Below are positions 23,170 to 35,254 of a DNA stretch of 64,000 nt, one piece after another. The translations under genes and the position numbers were made by a program. The stretch is from Galerina marginata (Eukaryota > Basidiomycota > Agaricomycetes > Agaricales > Galerinaceae): contig JAECYW010000003.1 of assembly GCA_023014335.1 (NCBI GenBank), positions 3,844,001 to 3,908,000 on the forward strand, given 5' to 3'. Positions within the stretch are counted from its first letter, which is position 1, and each line of letters opens with the position of its first letter. The notes under the pieces are model-generated. The model had not been told where the DNA came from. It made no database searches and was given only the letters and a program-made list of their open reading frames with translations.

Positions 23170-24429
23170 GCAGGAGCGGAAACACAGGCGTTCCAAAAAT
23201 AAAATCCACTAAAATTAGAAATGATGGTGTTGCCTCTATAAGGAAACGACAAACGATGCCGCCTGATCGCCGGGCTTGATTTCGATCATAAGGCATTGCC
23301 TACCAATTCAAACTCCGTTTCACCAGGCCCTCTATCGAGGAAACCCTCCAGGTTCTTGTTTCCTCTTTTAGAAGGGCCGGTCACGAGGCTAGGATTCGAG
23401 TTCTTCCCGTTGGCCAGTATCTCATGGCTGTGGCGGATACTGGATACCGGATACTAAAATTATGTAAGCGAGGCACGTGCCATTCTAGGCTGTTCCATAT
23501 GTCAGCGTGACCATATGCGCGTCGCGCGTCGCGTTCAAACTTCATGCTCAGGCTTGATTCATGCCAGGTTTGTGCCAGGTTCTACCCAACACCCTTGGCC
23601 ATTTTTGTAGTACAGTATATTTTATATAGCTCTCAATAAAATTGTTAGACAATCTCTAAGGAAGTGAGCCTTCAACTTCCAAGCTGGGTCAGAAGAGAGC
23701 AAGAAGAGAGTGGCTAGTTTACCACTACAACTGTAATAACTCATTCAATTCCTGGTCAAATAACTTCGATTTTTTGGTGGTATTCAACTGTATATCCATT
23801 CAAATTATTTATATTTAAATGAGAGCTCTAAGCATAGTTTATTTTTGCAAAGAAACATTTTTAAAGCATTTTTCCGGAGGAAAGGTTGAACCAAACAAAT
23901 CCAGATGATTAATGTGATGCGTTGAGCAATGCCAAAGTCCCCAAAACCAAATATCTGACATAAGGACATCACCGGGAACTCGAAGCTCGCCCCGCCCGTC
24001 CCCTGAGAAGATATGTGGAGGCACCCGGACGTAATCTAAGCGAATGACAATCTACGCGAGTATCCAGGTCATGAAAAGAGAAAAAATGGCGAGAAAATTC
24101 TAAAAACGGTCAGTATCCGTTTTCTGAAAATATCTAAGCGAGTATCCATGCCTAGATGACACGGGCAGTCCCTGAGTCTCCGAATGCAGAACGGCCCTGC
24201 TGGCCAAACATATTCGGTTCAGCGCGAAACTTTCCGCGCTTGAGAGCCGCTTGCTGCGCACTGAAAACAGGTTGCGCGAATGACCTGGGGAAAGATAGAG
24301 AGGAGTGTTTTTCTTTCCTCTCCTTCCTTCCCTCTCTTTTCCCTCTTTCCTTTTTCGGAATTTCCTTTTCTTTATTTTTTATTTTCACCACAACTACCAG
24401 TATCGGGCCTTCCCGTTTCCTCTCCTCTC
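23170..24429. other. Unannotated spacer
   Basis: No gene recognised. GGATACTGGATACCGGATACT-like repeats occur near 23435-23455, and GTATCC motifs near 24065 and 24140 may be remnants of an inverted pair. The pyrimidine-rich tract at 24300-24450 leads into the repeat region. Confidence 0.35.
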
Positions 24430-26690
24430 CTTCTCTCTTCAAACCTTTTCGTTTCGGCCATCTTTCCCAAGCATCTCGAAGTCGACGATAACGACGGCGC
24501 ATATATTCATGAGTTGGTACATTCTGCCCATTGACCCGTGCTGACCTCCTCGCTGATCAGGTTGCAGGTGCCTTCTCTTCTGCCTGGATTGCGTATGTGG
24601 ATTGTCCGTCGTTTTGTTTCTTTCGTTTGCTGACTGGTTGACCTCGTTGCAGTTCGATGCGGACCGACAATGAATGCAAATGCACACGCCAACTGGCAAC
24701 GATCAAGTGAGGGTTAACGGTGTCCTCGCACTAACTTTGACCTCCTCTTTCCCATCCAACGCGAAGAAACGGCGTCACCTCGTCTTTCGTGGCCTTCTTT
24801 TCGCGACTACAACTATACGACGTCGATGTCCTCAGGCCCGAAGATAGCCGTGTGCGTGCGCCAGCACGTATGTCCGTCTTCCTCTCCACCGCCATCCTTG
24901 TCCCTGAAAGTAAACAGGATCAAATTTTACCCAGAACGCGAAGGACATACTCGACACACATGGATCTTAGAAACGGACTAGGGGCACGGAATGACATCGG
25001 GATTCGAAGCATCAGCCTGAATTCCTATCTACCCTACCTTTGACCCCGCTCGGCTCACGGAATCAGCCCATCCGAGCATCTCGAAGTCGACGGCAGCTGC
25101 GGCGGCGCATACATCCACGAGTTGGCACGATTTGGCTATCTATCGCACGTTTGACCTGCGCTTACGCTTGTCCGTGTTCATGTGTGGATTGGTGGTCGTT
25201 TCGTTTCGTTTCGTTGCGTTTGCTGACTTGTTGCCCTTGCATCGTCCATTACGAGCAACAGGGCGGCGGCGACGCCTGCGACTACAAATAGTCGAAGCCG
25301 CTGCCTTCATGCCGGAAGGTCATGGTGTGCGGGCTCGGTACGTGTACCCGTTTTTCTCTCCACCACTACCATTACCTAACGTCGGTCATTCTCAGTCCTT
25401 CTCCTCACCACATTCGCCATCTCGGACTCTACGGAGACGAGGGCGGTGGTAGCGACGACGACTTGAACAGTCGGGGCTGCTCTAACGGTCTGCAGCCTGG
25501 TATGTTTCCCTCTCTGTCGCCTCCTAGTCCTCCTGCTTATAGCTTACCAAGCCTCGCCCTACTCCACTCCGCTCCTCCTGGTGCTGGATTGCAGTTCGAT
25601 GCGACCTACAATAAATGCGACCAACGATCGAGTAAGGGTTAACGGTGTCAAGGTGCCTTGCACCATCCATTACGAGCAACAGAGCGGCGGCGACACCTGC
25701 GACTACAAATTGTTGAGGTTGCTGTCCTCAGGCTTGAAGGTTACTGTGTGCGTGCTCGGTACGTGTGCCCGTTTTCCTCTCCACCACCGCCCTTCTCTCT
25801 GATGCCCGCCACTCTCAGCCCTCCTCCTCAACCCACTCGCCGTCTCCGACTTTTAGGAGACGAGGGTGTAGCAGCGGCGACAATTGGAATGATCGAGACT
25901 GCTATTCGTTGGTTAAATGGTTGACTAACGGGCTGCGGCTCAGTATAACGCCCTCTTGGCCTCCGCGCCTGCGACCCTAGCTGGTATCAAATGTATGGGC
26001 TTGCAATCCTCATTAGCCCTTAGCAGGTCGTGCTCCACTCTCCTCCGCTCCTCCTCCTCCTGGATGGGTTGATATCAGTGATAATGGTGGCGAACGGTAT
26101 GTGCCGTGGTTGCAGCTGCTCGAGTTTAACTTGACGCTGGGCCAGGCTAGTGGGAGGTTGGAGACCGGTAAAAATGGTGAGAATGAAGCAACTCTTCTGA
26201 TTCTAGTGAACCATTACTCACCCTTGTGCCTAGGTTAGGACGAGTTGTATCGTGCCAGGTAAGCATGATCTGCTTTATCCCTAATTGTCGGCCTCCCTCT
26301 AATCAACCTTATTTCATCAGGTATTATTTATGGCCTGATATCCTTTTTTATTATCCATGCCCTCTTGTTGTCATGAGAAAGACCATGATAACCGTGTGGT
26401 CAACAACAATTCAGCTTTGCTAGAGGCAAGATGTCACTATGCAGACTCTATGCTACTCTATGGGATGATTGTGGTATGACTCAGGTGAAAGTGTTCTGAA
26501 CTTCTTCAGATGTAATAGCTTTGGGCATAACCTCTCTTTGGGGCCTAGTACTTTTAGTGTAGCAAATATACTTGGTTCAAACAAATCTGAAGAAAAGGAA
26601 TACTGCACCCAACTGTATCTCGGATTAAATACAGTCAGTAAGGTGGGGGGAGTCATCAAGTCATATCCGAATTTTGCCCGACCTAGCAAT
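24430..26690. repeat. Degenerate repeat cluster (CTCGAAGTCGACG units)
   Basis: Related blocks recur. GCATCTCGAAGTCGACG is near 24471 and 25077 here and near 27715, 28375 and 62927 elsewhere. TTGCAGTTCGATGCG followed by AACGATC(A/G)AGT(G/A)AGGGTTAACGG is near 24650 and 25590. ACGAGCAACAG(A/G)GCGGCGG is near 25252 and 25671. These look like diverged copies of one unit of several hundred bp. No intact gene is visible. Confidence 0.55.
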
Positions 26691-26770
26691 TACATAATCA
26701 ACAAGAATTTGCAGACGCGCTGCCGCTGTTCGACTCAGCACACTGTCTCTCTTCTTACCATCATCTCACT

Positions 26771-27481
26771 ATGGCAGGCCGAGGAAAACCTGATCTTTCC
26801 GGGTACAATTACGGGGCCATCTCATCGCTGGTGCTGACGACGGACAGGTCAGCTTTACCGCGACGTGACAAGGAACCAGATGGCGCCCCAGTTTCTCTCG
26901 CTGGTCGGATTGACCCCAAGGATATGGGATCAAGGGTTATTCGACAGGCGCCAAAGGACCTCGACAAGAAGAAGAAGAAGGCTGTAGAAGGGGCCGACCC
27001 CTCTGAAAAGGCTGCTGTTAAGCGCAAGGCCGAGGCAGCTGGGTTTGGCTATGCGGATATCATCAAGGCGGCTCAGGAGTTGATGGCTTGACGTATTGCC
27101 CTCGGACCCGGGACAGCGGAGACTCACCAAGTTTACGAGCTCATTCTGTCGGCTGTGCATACCTTGCTTGGGGACAAGGCCCCGGACATCGTACGCCGCG
27201 CCGCGGACGCTGTGCTCCAGACACTCAAGAACGAGGATATGAAGGATTTTGACAAGAAAACGGAGGTTGAGGAGGTCGTCGGGCTCGTCTCGAACGAGCA
27301 GTTCTCCCAGCTCGTCAACCTGTCTGAGAAGATCACAGATTACAACCCGGACGATTCTTCAACGGGCTCAGTTACTGTGTCTCGGTCTGGTCGAAGTATA
27401 TCCGGCCTCTCTGGTTGGACCTACGGCACAATCTCGTCGCTCGTACGTACTTTTAACCACGTAATACATACCCCATTCTGA
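26771..27481 (+). pseudogene. Brr2 (U5 snRNP helicase) N-terminal region, decayed copy
   Basis: Starts at ATGGCAGGCCGAGG. The first 106 codons resemble the N terminus of fungal Brr2: DLSGYNYGAISSLVLTTDRS, SLAGRIDPKDMGSR and APKDLDKKKKK. The frame then stops at 27089-27091, where frameshifts disrupt the expected YRPRTAETR segment. It resumes at about 27128 with VYELILSAVHTLLGD and ISNEQFSQLVNLSEKITDYN. It is followed by a GLSGWTYGTISSLV segment that echoes the start, then unrelated repeats. Brr2 is the ATPase that unwinds U4/U6 during spliceosome activation. A working copy must lie elsewhere. Confidence 0.7.
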
Positions 27482-29258
27482 GGTTGCGTTGTTAGATACT
27501 TGGCTTCGATGAATGATGCATGTCAGTTTATGTCAGTTTATCGATGAACACGGAGCTGTAAGAAAGAGGAACGGTTCAGAACATCATTCAGGACGAGAGG
27601 AGACCAGATCTCAGAAACAGAGCTTCGGAAGGTATGACATCATCTCGAATCTTGACTTCTGATCTTTACGGAATTAGGACCTGGTCCATTTTCGTTTCGG
27701 TCATCCTTCCCAAGCATCTCGAAGCCGATGATGACGACAGCGCATATACACACAAGTTGTCAATGGTACGATTCGCCCATCCACCGCACGCTCGACTCGT
27801 GCTGACTCTCTCACCGACCTAGGCCGGTGTATTCTCTTCTGTCTGTGTTTGCATGTGTGGATTGTTCGTCCTTTGTTTTGTTTTGTAAATCGTTTGCTAA
27901 CTTGTTGACCTCCTTACAGTTCGATGCAGACCTATAGAGAATGCAAATACACCCGCTAATGGTCAACGATCAAGTGAAGGTTAACAGTGTCAACGCACTT
28001 CGAACCATCCAGCGCCAAGAGACGGCGCCACTTTGTCTTTCTTTGCTTTCTTTTCTTGGTTTCCCGGCCCTTCCGTTACGACCAACAGGGCTGCGACGAC
28101 GACGACGACGACTGTACAACTAGTCGAACTCGCTGTCCTCAGGCCTGAAAATCATGGTGTGCCGGTGGCCGCCGGGCTCCAGCACTTATGCTCTCCACCA
28201 CCGTCCTTATCTCTGAAAGTCGACAGGATCAAAATATCACCCATGAAGCACATACTCGACACAACCTGAATCTCAGAAATGGAGCAGGGGAAGGAATGAC
28301 ATCGAGATTCGAAGCATCATCCGGAATTCCTGTCTACTCTCTGATCCGGCTTGGCTCACGAAATCAGCCTCTCCGAGCATCTCGAAGTCGACGGCGGCGG
28401 CGCATACACCCACGATCTGGTACGGTTTATCCATCCATCGCATGCTTTACCTGCTTTGACGCTCTCGCCGACCTAGGCATTGTCCATCCATCGCATGCCT
28501 GACCTGCGCTGACGCAGGTACTTTCTCATCTGTCCATGTTTGCGAGCGTAGCGAGCAATCATTGACAAAGGGTGAAAGACCCATCCAAACATGTACAAAT
28601 CTTTGCACGTAAATCGGTATCAGGAAATCTCTTAAATGGCCATTAGCTCTCTACAAAGTCCACCTCTGCCTTTGAAATTTTAGAGTCGGTTGGACGTTCC
28701 TGCATGTAACCAGGTTATCCAAAAAAAATTCGGGTTTTGTGCAATCTATGACACTTTTGGAGGCCGGGAACTTTCACACCGCTCACTTCCCGGATCGTCC
28801 CGACGCATCGCTCTGATTCGCTCAGACTTGAAGAAACTTTGACTCGATTTCCATTATGTCTGGCGACACCATGCAGACAGATTTAATTGGAAGTAGCTTC
28901 ACTATTATACCACCAAAACCTCTTATGTACAATTGCCAGGCGTCTAGTATGGCGAAGCGAGCGCCCCCGCAGAGTGCGGATACGTAATTATGTGTGGATT
29001 GGTGGTCCTTTCGTTTCGTTCCGTTGCGTTTGCTGACTGCCAAACGGTGAAGTGAGGCTTAACGTTGCCAATGTACCTTGTACCATTTGGCAAGTTGAGA
29101 CGGCGTCACCTTGTCTCCCGTAGCCCTCCTTTTCGGTTTATCCCACATCCGTGGTCTGTCTACCCCCGTTACAAGCAGCAAGACGCCTGGAAGTCGCTGC
29201 CTCCAGCCCTGACGATGTGTGGCACGTAGGCCCATCTTCCTCTCCACCACCATCCAAT
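27482..29258. repeat. Degenerate repeat cluster replacing the middle of the Brr2 copy
   Basis: Same repeat blocks as at 24430-26690: GCATCTCGAAG(T/C)CGA near 27715 and 28375, TTCGATGC near 27920, and ACGACCAACAGGGC near 28078. The order N-terminal Brr2, AAGGTATGACATC, then CTCGAAGTCGACG is repeated at 62250-62960, which shows the whole block was duplicated as a unit. No gene seen. Confidence 0.5.
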
Positions 29259-29612
29259 TAGGGCTGAGCACGGGTGCACCCGCAGGTATTTCGCGGGTAG
29301 TGGTATCTACCATGTAGCGCCGAATTTTCTGAATTTTTTGCAATTTTTTTCATGCAAATCCGTTCAGAACTCAATGAGTTACACTTTCACCAAGTTTGAG
29401 CCAAAACCATTGAAAAGTGCGGCTGTGCTGCGCCAAACTTCCCTTTTTGGGATCCGTGGGTCAATTTTGACGTATTTGGGATGCTGTGCGATCACCTTTG
29501 GGCACAAAGACTTCAAACTTGTTAAAAGTGTAACTCTTGTGTAACTCAGTCATTTCTCAACGGATTACCACTACCCGCGAAATACCTGCGGGTGCACCCG
29601 TGCTCAGCCCTA
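29259..29612. mobile_element. 354-bp hAT-type MITE
   Basis: Long, nearly perfect inverted ends (over 45 bp) starting TAGGGCTGAGCACGGGTG, with an 8-bp duplication CATCCAAT at 29251-29258 and 29613-29620. It has no coding capacity. The TAGGGCTG start is shared with the MITE at 43504-44159. Confidence 0.9.
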
Positions 29613-29929
29613 CATCCAATCTCTAACGTCGACCACTCTCAGCCCTTCTCCTCGCCTCGGCCACCTCTCTGATGTTAAGAAGGCGAGGGCGGCGATGACT
29701 GGAGTAGCCTAGACCGTTGCCCGTTAGTTGACTGACAGATTGCGGCCTGGTATGTCGCCCTCTGAGCCAACGCACCCCGACGCACCCAGATGTCGGATCC
29801 GTGATCTCACAGGTCTCCTCCTTAGCAGATCTGGTTTGTCCGCTCCTCGTGCTGCCGAAAATTGCCCGAGTTTAACTTGACGCTGGGCCTGGCTGGCAGG
29901 AGATCGGAGAGCTGTAAAATGAAGTATCT

Positions 29930-32790
29930 TTTGATGTTAGTGAAATATTACTAGCCTAGGTTACGACGAGTTGCGGTAGGTAAGCATGATCCGCTTTGGT
30001 TCTAATTCTCGACCGCTCTAATGAACATTATTTCATCAGATGTTGTTTGTGGCTTAATCATCCACGCCCAAACCAGCAACTCCCTATCGAGAGCCAGTTT
30101 GTGACGAAGTTAGCGGACAATTTGAACGCGGAGATTGTGCTGGCTACCGTTAGGAATTGGGACGAGGCGGTGCAGTGGCTAGGGGTTTACCTATTTTGTA
30201 AGTCATTTTCTTTTCCTTTGATATTTTGTGAAACTAATTGAGTGCCTTGCAGGTACGTCCACATGCTCCGCTCGCCTGCCCTCTACGGTGTCGGCGCCGA
30301 CTACCAAGATGACGACACTGGCGTCATCCAAAAACATCCCCACTTTGCCAGCATTGGAGCTCTTCAGGGTGTTCACGCTGTCGAACGAGTTAAGCTGCTG
30401 CCTGGGCGGCAGGAGAAGCTCGAGCTGGTCAAGCTGTTGGAGATGCCAAACCCGGTTAAGGAGACGGTAGAGGAGCCGGCGGCGAATGTGAATGTGTTAC
30501 TACAGGCGCATGTCTCGCATCTGAAGCTTGACGGTATGTTTTTCTTTGTCCGTCTGCATCTTTTGTATCTTATATCCTTCCCAGGTTTTGTTCTTGTTAC
30601 TGATATGGTTTTCGTGCGGCGGTCGGCTGGCTGGTGGGTCTTTCTCTCGTTTTATTTTCGTGGCCCTACGCTCAGTATAGAATTCTTGGGTGCTTCTGAG
30701 CATACCATCCTCAACTTCTCCTCAAGGTTCGTCGGTATCTTTGCCAAGTCAATGCTTCCTTTATTTACTGACATTCTACAGTGCTCGTCCGCTAGATATA
30801 TCCATACACATTCAATCGTTCTCAATCCCTCATTTTCTGTCTTTGATGATTCCAGGTCAAAGCCAACTTATCTGGCCATCAAGAAATATTGGCTTTCAAA
30901 ACCCGTCATCGTCTTCGTTCCTCGAAGTTGCAGGAGGCAGTGCCGATTGACGGTTGACGACATATTAGCCCATTGCTCGGCAGACGATCAATTCGATATG
31001 TTCCGTAACATCAAACTCGAAGACTGCCAACCTCATCTCGATCATGTTAACGACAAGCACTTATGAAGACCTTGAAACGTGGCATTGGCTATTGCCACGA
31101 AGCGTTGGATAAGCAAGATAAAGGGATTGTTGAGTGTCTTTTCGAATCAGTGGCCTAACAGGTTCTTATAGCTTCTAAAGTATAGTAATGTCTTCTTTCC
31201 TCAATCATTATTACTGATCGTTTCTTTAGGATACCGCACGGAATTGGTCATCACATGGGTGTCCACTATTACGAAGGAATGGAACATCGATAAGTTGACT
31301 ACCCCGTCATGGATGTTCTCCAACTGATGAGCAACGACTTCCTGACTGAGATATCTGTCAAGACCATCGAGAACAAACAGGATGTTATGGTCAGTTTTAC
31401 CGTATGTTTCCTTCTGATTACTGTTGCTGAATGATTGGCTCTTAAGATGTTCTGACGTGGACAACTTCTACAAGAGATTGCTCGAACCAACTACTATGTA
31501 CAACCTTTACAACACGAGTCATTAACACGTATCCGATCATCTATGATCGGAACTCGTCGAGACCACTAACCAGTTTGAATGATTTGGACGACTCAAAATG
31601 TATTGCTATCGGTACATTTTTGCCTTATCCGTGGTAAATAGTATTTGATCTTTTGGCAGAGGACAAAATGGACGTTTCTCTTCTCTACCTTTGCATGATA
31701 GCCGCATACTACAACATTTCATGTAAGCATTTCAAATTCACAAATAAGGTCGTTAACAATGGTATTTACAGACGTTACTCTGAAAGTATACACAGTACTT
31801 ATCTTTCAAGGAGCGAACCAAGTCGAAAGGCCTGCTGGAGCTCGTCTCATCTCCTAACGAATTGGAGACCATTCCTATCTGCGCCACGAGGACACATTGC
31901 TCCGACGCATCTGCGACTGTGTTCCAGTCAAACTCAACCACACCGACTTCGAGGCTTCTCACCTCAAGACATTCCCCCTGCTTCAAGCCGACTTCTCTTA
32001 CATTCGACTTCCTCCAGGCCCGGCAGCGGATCAGGTTCTCCAATACCTCAATCTTCTCTCCGCTTGCATTGAGACGTCATGTCGCCGAATGCATGTCTGA
32101 ACGCCCTTGGTGCGGTGGATCTCTCGCAGATGTGTGTTCAAGCCATGTAGGAAACCGATTCGCCATTGAAGCGGATTCCCCACTTTAAACCTGATGTAAG
32201 TTCTTGCGGCTTTCGTCGTCGTTCCAAACCTAATCAGTTAGGTTATCAAGAGGTGTAAAGACGCAGGAATCGAGTCTGTGTAAGATGCCATGGAGGTGGA
32301 GGGCGACCAACGCGATGATTTACTGAAGATCTCCCGCTTAGATGTAAGTGTTTAACTATCAATTATTCCTATCCATCACTGATAGAACCTCTCAGGCGAG
32401 ACGTTGCCCCCTTCGTCAACTCGTACCCAACTCTAGACGTTTCTCATGAGCTCGCCAAAGGAGAGTACACCACTAGCTTGTCCATTTTTCTGAAGATTAC
32501 GTTGGCTCGTGAGATCAACGAAGGCGATCAAACAGTCGTCGCACCATTCTACCCACTGAAAAAGCTCGCCAACTGGTGGCCCGTCGTCGGCGATCCCGCC
32601 ACCCGCCAGTTACTCGTTATCAAGCGTGTTACCGTCGCGAAGAGCCCTGCTGCCAAACTGGAATTCTCGCTACCAAAAGGCAAACATTCACTGAAACTCT
32701 CTCTGGGTGATCTGTGGCCTCTACGGTGGTGCCGACCACGTTATTTTCCTACACCCTATTGATGTAGCCAAAGGAGAGGAAACCCATAAC
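29930..32790 (+). pseudogene. Brr2 C-terminal two-thirds, decayed copy
   Basis: Recognisable Brr2 segments appear in order on the plus strand with frameshifts and stops between them: LPIESQFVTKLADNLNAEI (about 30080), [18 protein letters not shown] (30263), [16 protein letters not shown] (30490), [10 protein letters not shown] after an intron-like stretch (30590), SKPVIVFVP and [17 protein letters not shown] (30890-31000), GIGYCHEALDKQDK (31085), DYPVMDVLQ-like sequence (31290), MDVSLLYLCMIAAYYNIS (31668), a Sec63-like part (31860-32090), and VVAPFYPLKKLANWW to the C terminus (32535-32700). Retained intron-like stretches argue for a DNA-level duplication rather than a processed copy. The part between residue ~230 and the end of the first helicase cassette is missing. 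Confidence 0.7.
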
Positions 32791-32814
32791 AACGTCGGCC
32801 AGGATGAGTTTATA

Positions 32815-35254
32815 ATTTCAGCCTGAAATGTGACATAAAGATCGCTGCTCCTCTAGAAAAGGTCTTCAACCATGAATTTGACGACGAGGGCGGGCGATCG
32901 TGTGGTGCGGGCGTATACGGCAATTTTGACGTTTGGAAAGCCTGCTCCGAACCTATTCCGCAGTCTTTCTTGTAATCTCCCTCAAAGGATGACTGTGTCG
33001 CTTTCAATAAAAATGAGTTGACGTCCTCTCTGTACCAGAAAAAAAGGCAAAAAGCATACCGGCAATCACATCTCGCTCTTGACGGGGTTCAAGCGCAAAG
33101 AGGCCCAGGCCCCATTCACTTTCCCTGACTTCTGTCATCTGCGTTTAATGGCTCAGTGTCTTGTCTAACGAACTTGGACAGAGAAACTGGAGGATTGGGA
33201 GGACTGACCTTGAATTGGCCCCTCTGAAGTCCTACATTCCTACATAGCGAGGAATTATGGTCTGATTCCAAAGCATCATCAGCTCCTGTAGCTTAAAAAG
33301 CAAAGCAAAGAAAAAACGACCTCTGAAGAGAAAAAAAATTCGAAAAAGAATTTAGCCACGATAAAGCAGAGCATATAATATAGACCATCACCTCGCTTCG
33401 CACGGAATGCACACCTCCGGATCGCACTCCGTATGGGCCCGGAAGCACGAACACTTCTTCGTGCCACACACTCTGCCAGATCGCGCGCAGGTACAGCCTT
33501 TCCACCTCCTAGGACCTAAAAACCATCCATACGAGTCTATGATCAGCCCAGACGGAACAAAGGAGACGAGACCGTACACGTTCGACTGCATCCACACCGC
33601 GAGTGGCAGTGCGACTTGTTCTTGAAGCATTCGCAGCCCGAGTACGCGCTGCACGGGCCTGTGTGCCGGCAGGGCATGTTCCTGGGGTGGCTCGTGAGTA
33701 ATCAAGGTGGGTACAGGAATATGGGAAGATGAATTACGGTGTGAATTCGCTTGGCTTTTCGTCCTCTATAATTCGAAGTGAGCCAACTGAGATGATAAAT
33801 AGGAAATCTAGAGCATACCGAATGATCTGTAGCTTGAGTAGCTGGACTGTTTCACTCTGTTGGGTGGCTGGACGGGTGGGGGGTGGGTTAACTGATATCG
33901 GTAAATCTAGATAAAATCGTTCTCGCTGAGGGTCTGCCCGTCAAGCATGAAGAAAAGGACGGACGTACCTCACGACAAGGCTTGCGGCATAAAATGGAGA
34001 GGTCGCACGGTAAACTGTCTGGCGCGTAGCGCAGAGCGGCTGATAGTATTTCAGTTTCTTTTGTTGTCCAAAATGTACCCTAATAAATAAACGACGCGTT
34101 CTATATAAGTGAAAATGTTATAAAAGGAAGGATGGAGGTCGGGAACTTACGATCGAGTTTGAGCTAGACGAGGCCGTCAAGAAGCAATCCTGTCCGCACG
34201 GCGCTATGACGATGTCGGTAGCTTTGATGTGCGGCACTTTCGGTGGGTTCGAGCTTGGGACTTGAGCTTTGACGGCTGTGGTCGTTCGTAAGGTCAGTAC
34301 GAGGTTTTGGCAACATTATTGGGCAGAAATTTATAACTACATGTTTCGTCGTGCATTGCGCAGAATCCGGTGAGGCAGTTGAGGTTGGCGCAGAAGTAGT
34401 CTAAGGAGTAGCTGATGACGGAGTCGGGGTTGTCTGGGGTCTTCTGGGGTGGTTGCGGGTTGGTTTGGAGGGGAGGCCATGGGGGAAAATCTCTGGAGAT
34501 AATATCAATATTGCAGGTGTGTGCGGACGAAGATGTACCTACCGCTTGTGACCTAGTTTCTCGAGAACTTCGCATTCCAATGGGAGGACCTCTGTCGAGT
34601 CAATGTCTGCGGAGGAGAGGCCGTGTTCTGAGAGTAGTCTCCGCATTGATTTGAGGGCTATAATTTGCGCTATTTGTCGAAACGTTAAAATGGCGTGGAA
34701 AAGGGAGAATATGACAACACACCGTCGGGATCAGCTACGTTTCTCTGCCAGGCAAAATAGTGATAGGTCTCGATGTCGGTATTGTAATCGTATGTTTCGT
34801 CGTCCGAGAAGGGCATGAACGGCATGTAGTGCGAGTCGTCGCCCACGAGCAGGTTCTGCGAGATCGAGGTGCACATGTTATATGGCGGATACGGACTGAT
34901 GATATCAGATAGGTCGATGGTGGTCGTGACGGGTGGTATGAGGTGCCGTTTTGACGAGGATGACGAGGCTTGGCCGCCGTCGTACGCATAATCGGTGATC
35001 GTGCAAAACTCATCAAGGGCCTTGGGGTCGGCTGGCTTTTTTAACGTTGGTTTTGTCGGTTTGGGCTGGGCTCGAGGGCGGGCATATGGGCGGGAAAGGC
35101 TGGCGATGGTTTGTTGGGAATGTTCTTGATCCCATGTGAAATAGTCATTCCAAACAGACTCGTAGGTCTGGATAACAAGGTCAACTGAGTCGGCGGGTAT
35201 TTCGTAAGTCTCTTCTTGAGAGTCTGGGACCATTGAGATGTCCGGATCGTCCAT
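32815..35254 (-). CDS. E(z)-like Polycomb histone methyltransferase, SET domain apparently decayed
   Basis: Minus strand, ATG at 35254. Exon 1 (35254-34723) contains SVWNDYFTWDQEH and, at its end, MPFMPFSDDETYD...FAWQ, as in EZH2-type proteins. Exons 34657-34543, 34492-34341 and 34275-34151 include YFCANLNCLTGFCAMHDET. Near 34060-33970 lies a segment ending in PC...RKPCRE. The CXC cysteine-rich domain spans about 33690-33390 (CRHTGPCSAYSGCECF, CGCSRTC, CTCARSG...CSCFRAHTECDPE). The start of SET follows (NVGLQRGQFK, then EVRESEWGLGLF, about 33240-33110). After DVIAG the expected SET core is scrambled, with in-frame TGA and TAG codons, and the NHS/GEELFF-type motifs are not found. The family methylates H3K27 in PRC2. 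This copy may be non-catalytic or a recent pseudogene; the very end is uncertain. Confidence 0.65.

Noticed and set aside
23430..24160. Possible TIR element with GGATAC/GTATCC ends
   Set aside because: Only short scattered matches and no target duplication found.
26771..27481. Working small gene related to Brr2
   Set aside because: It stops after 106 codons where Brr2 should continue, and further Brr2 sequence follows in other frames.
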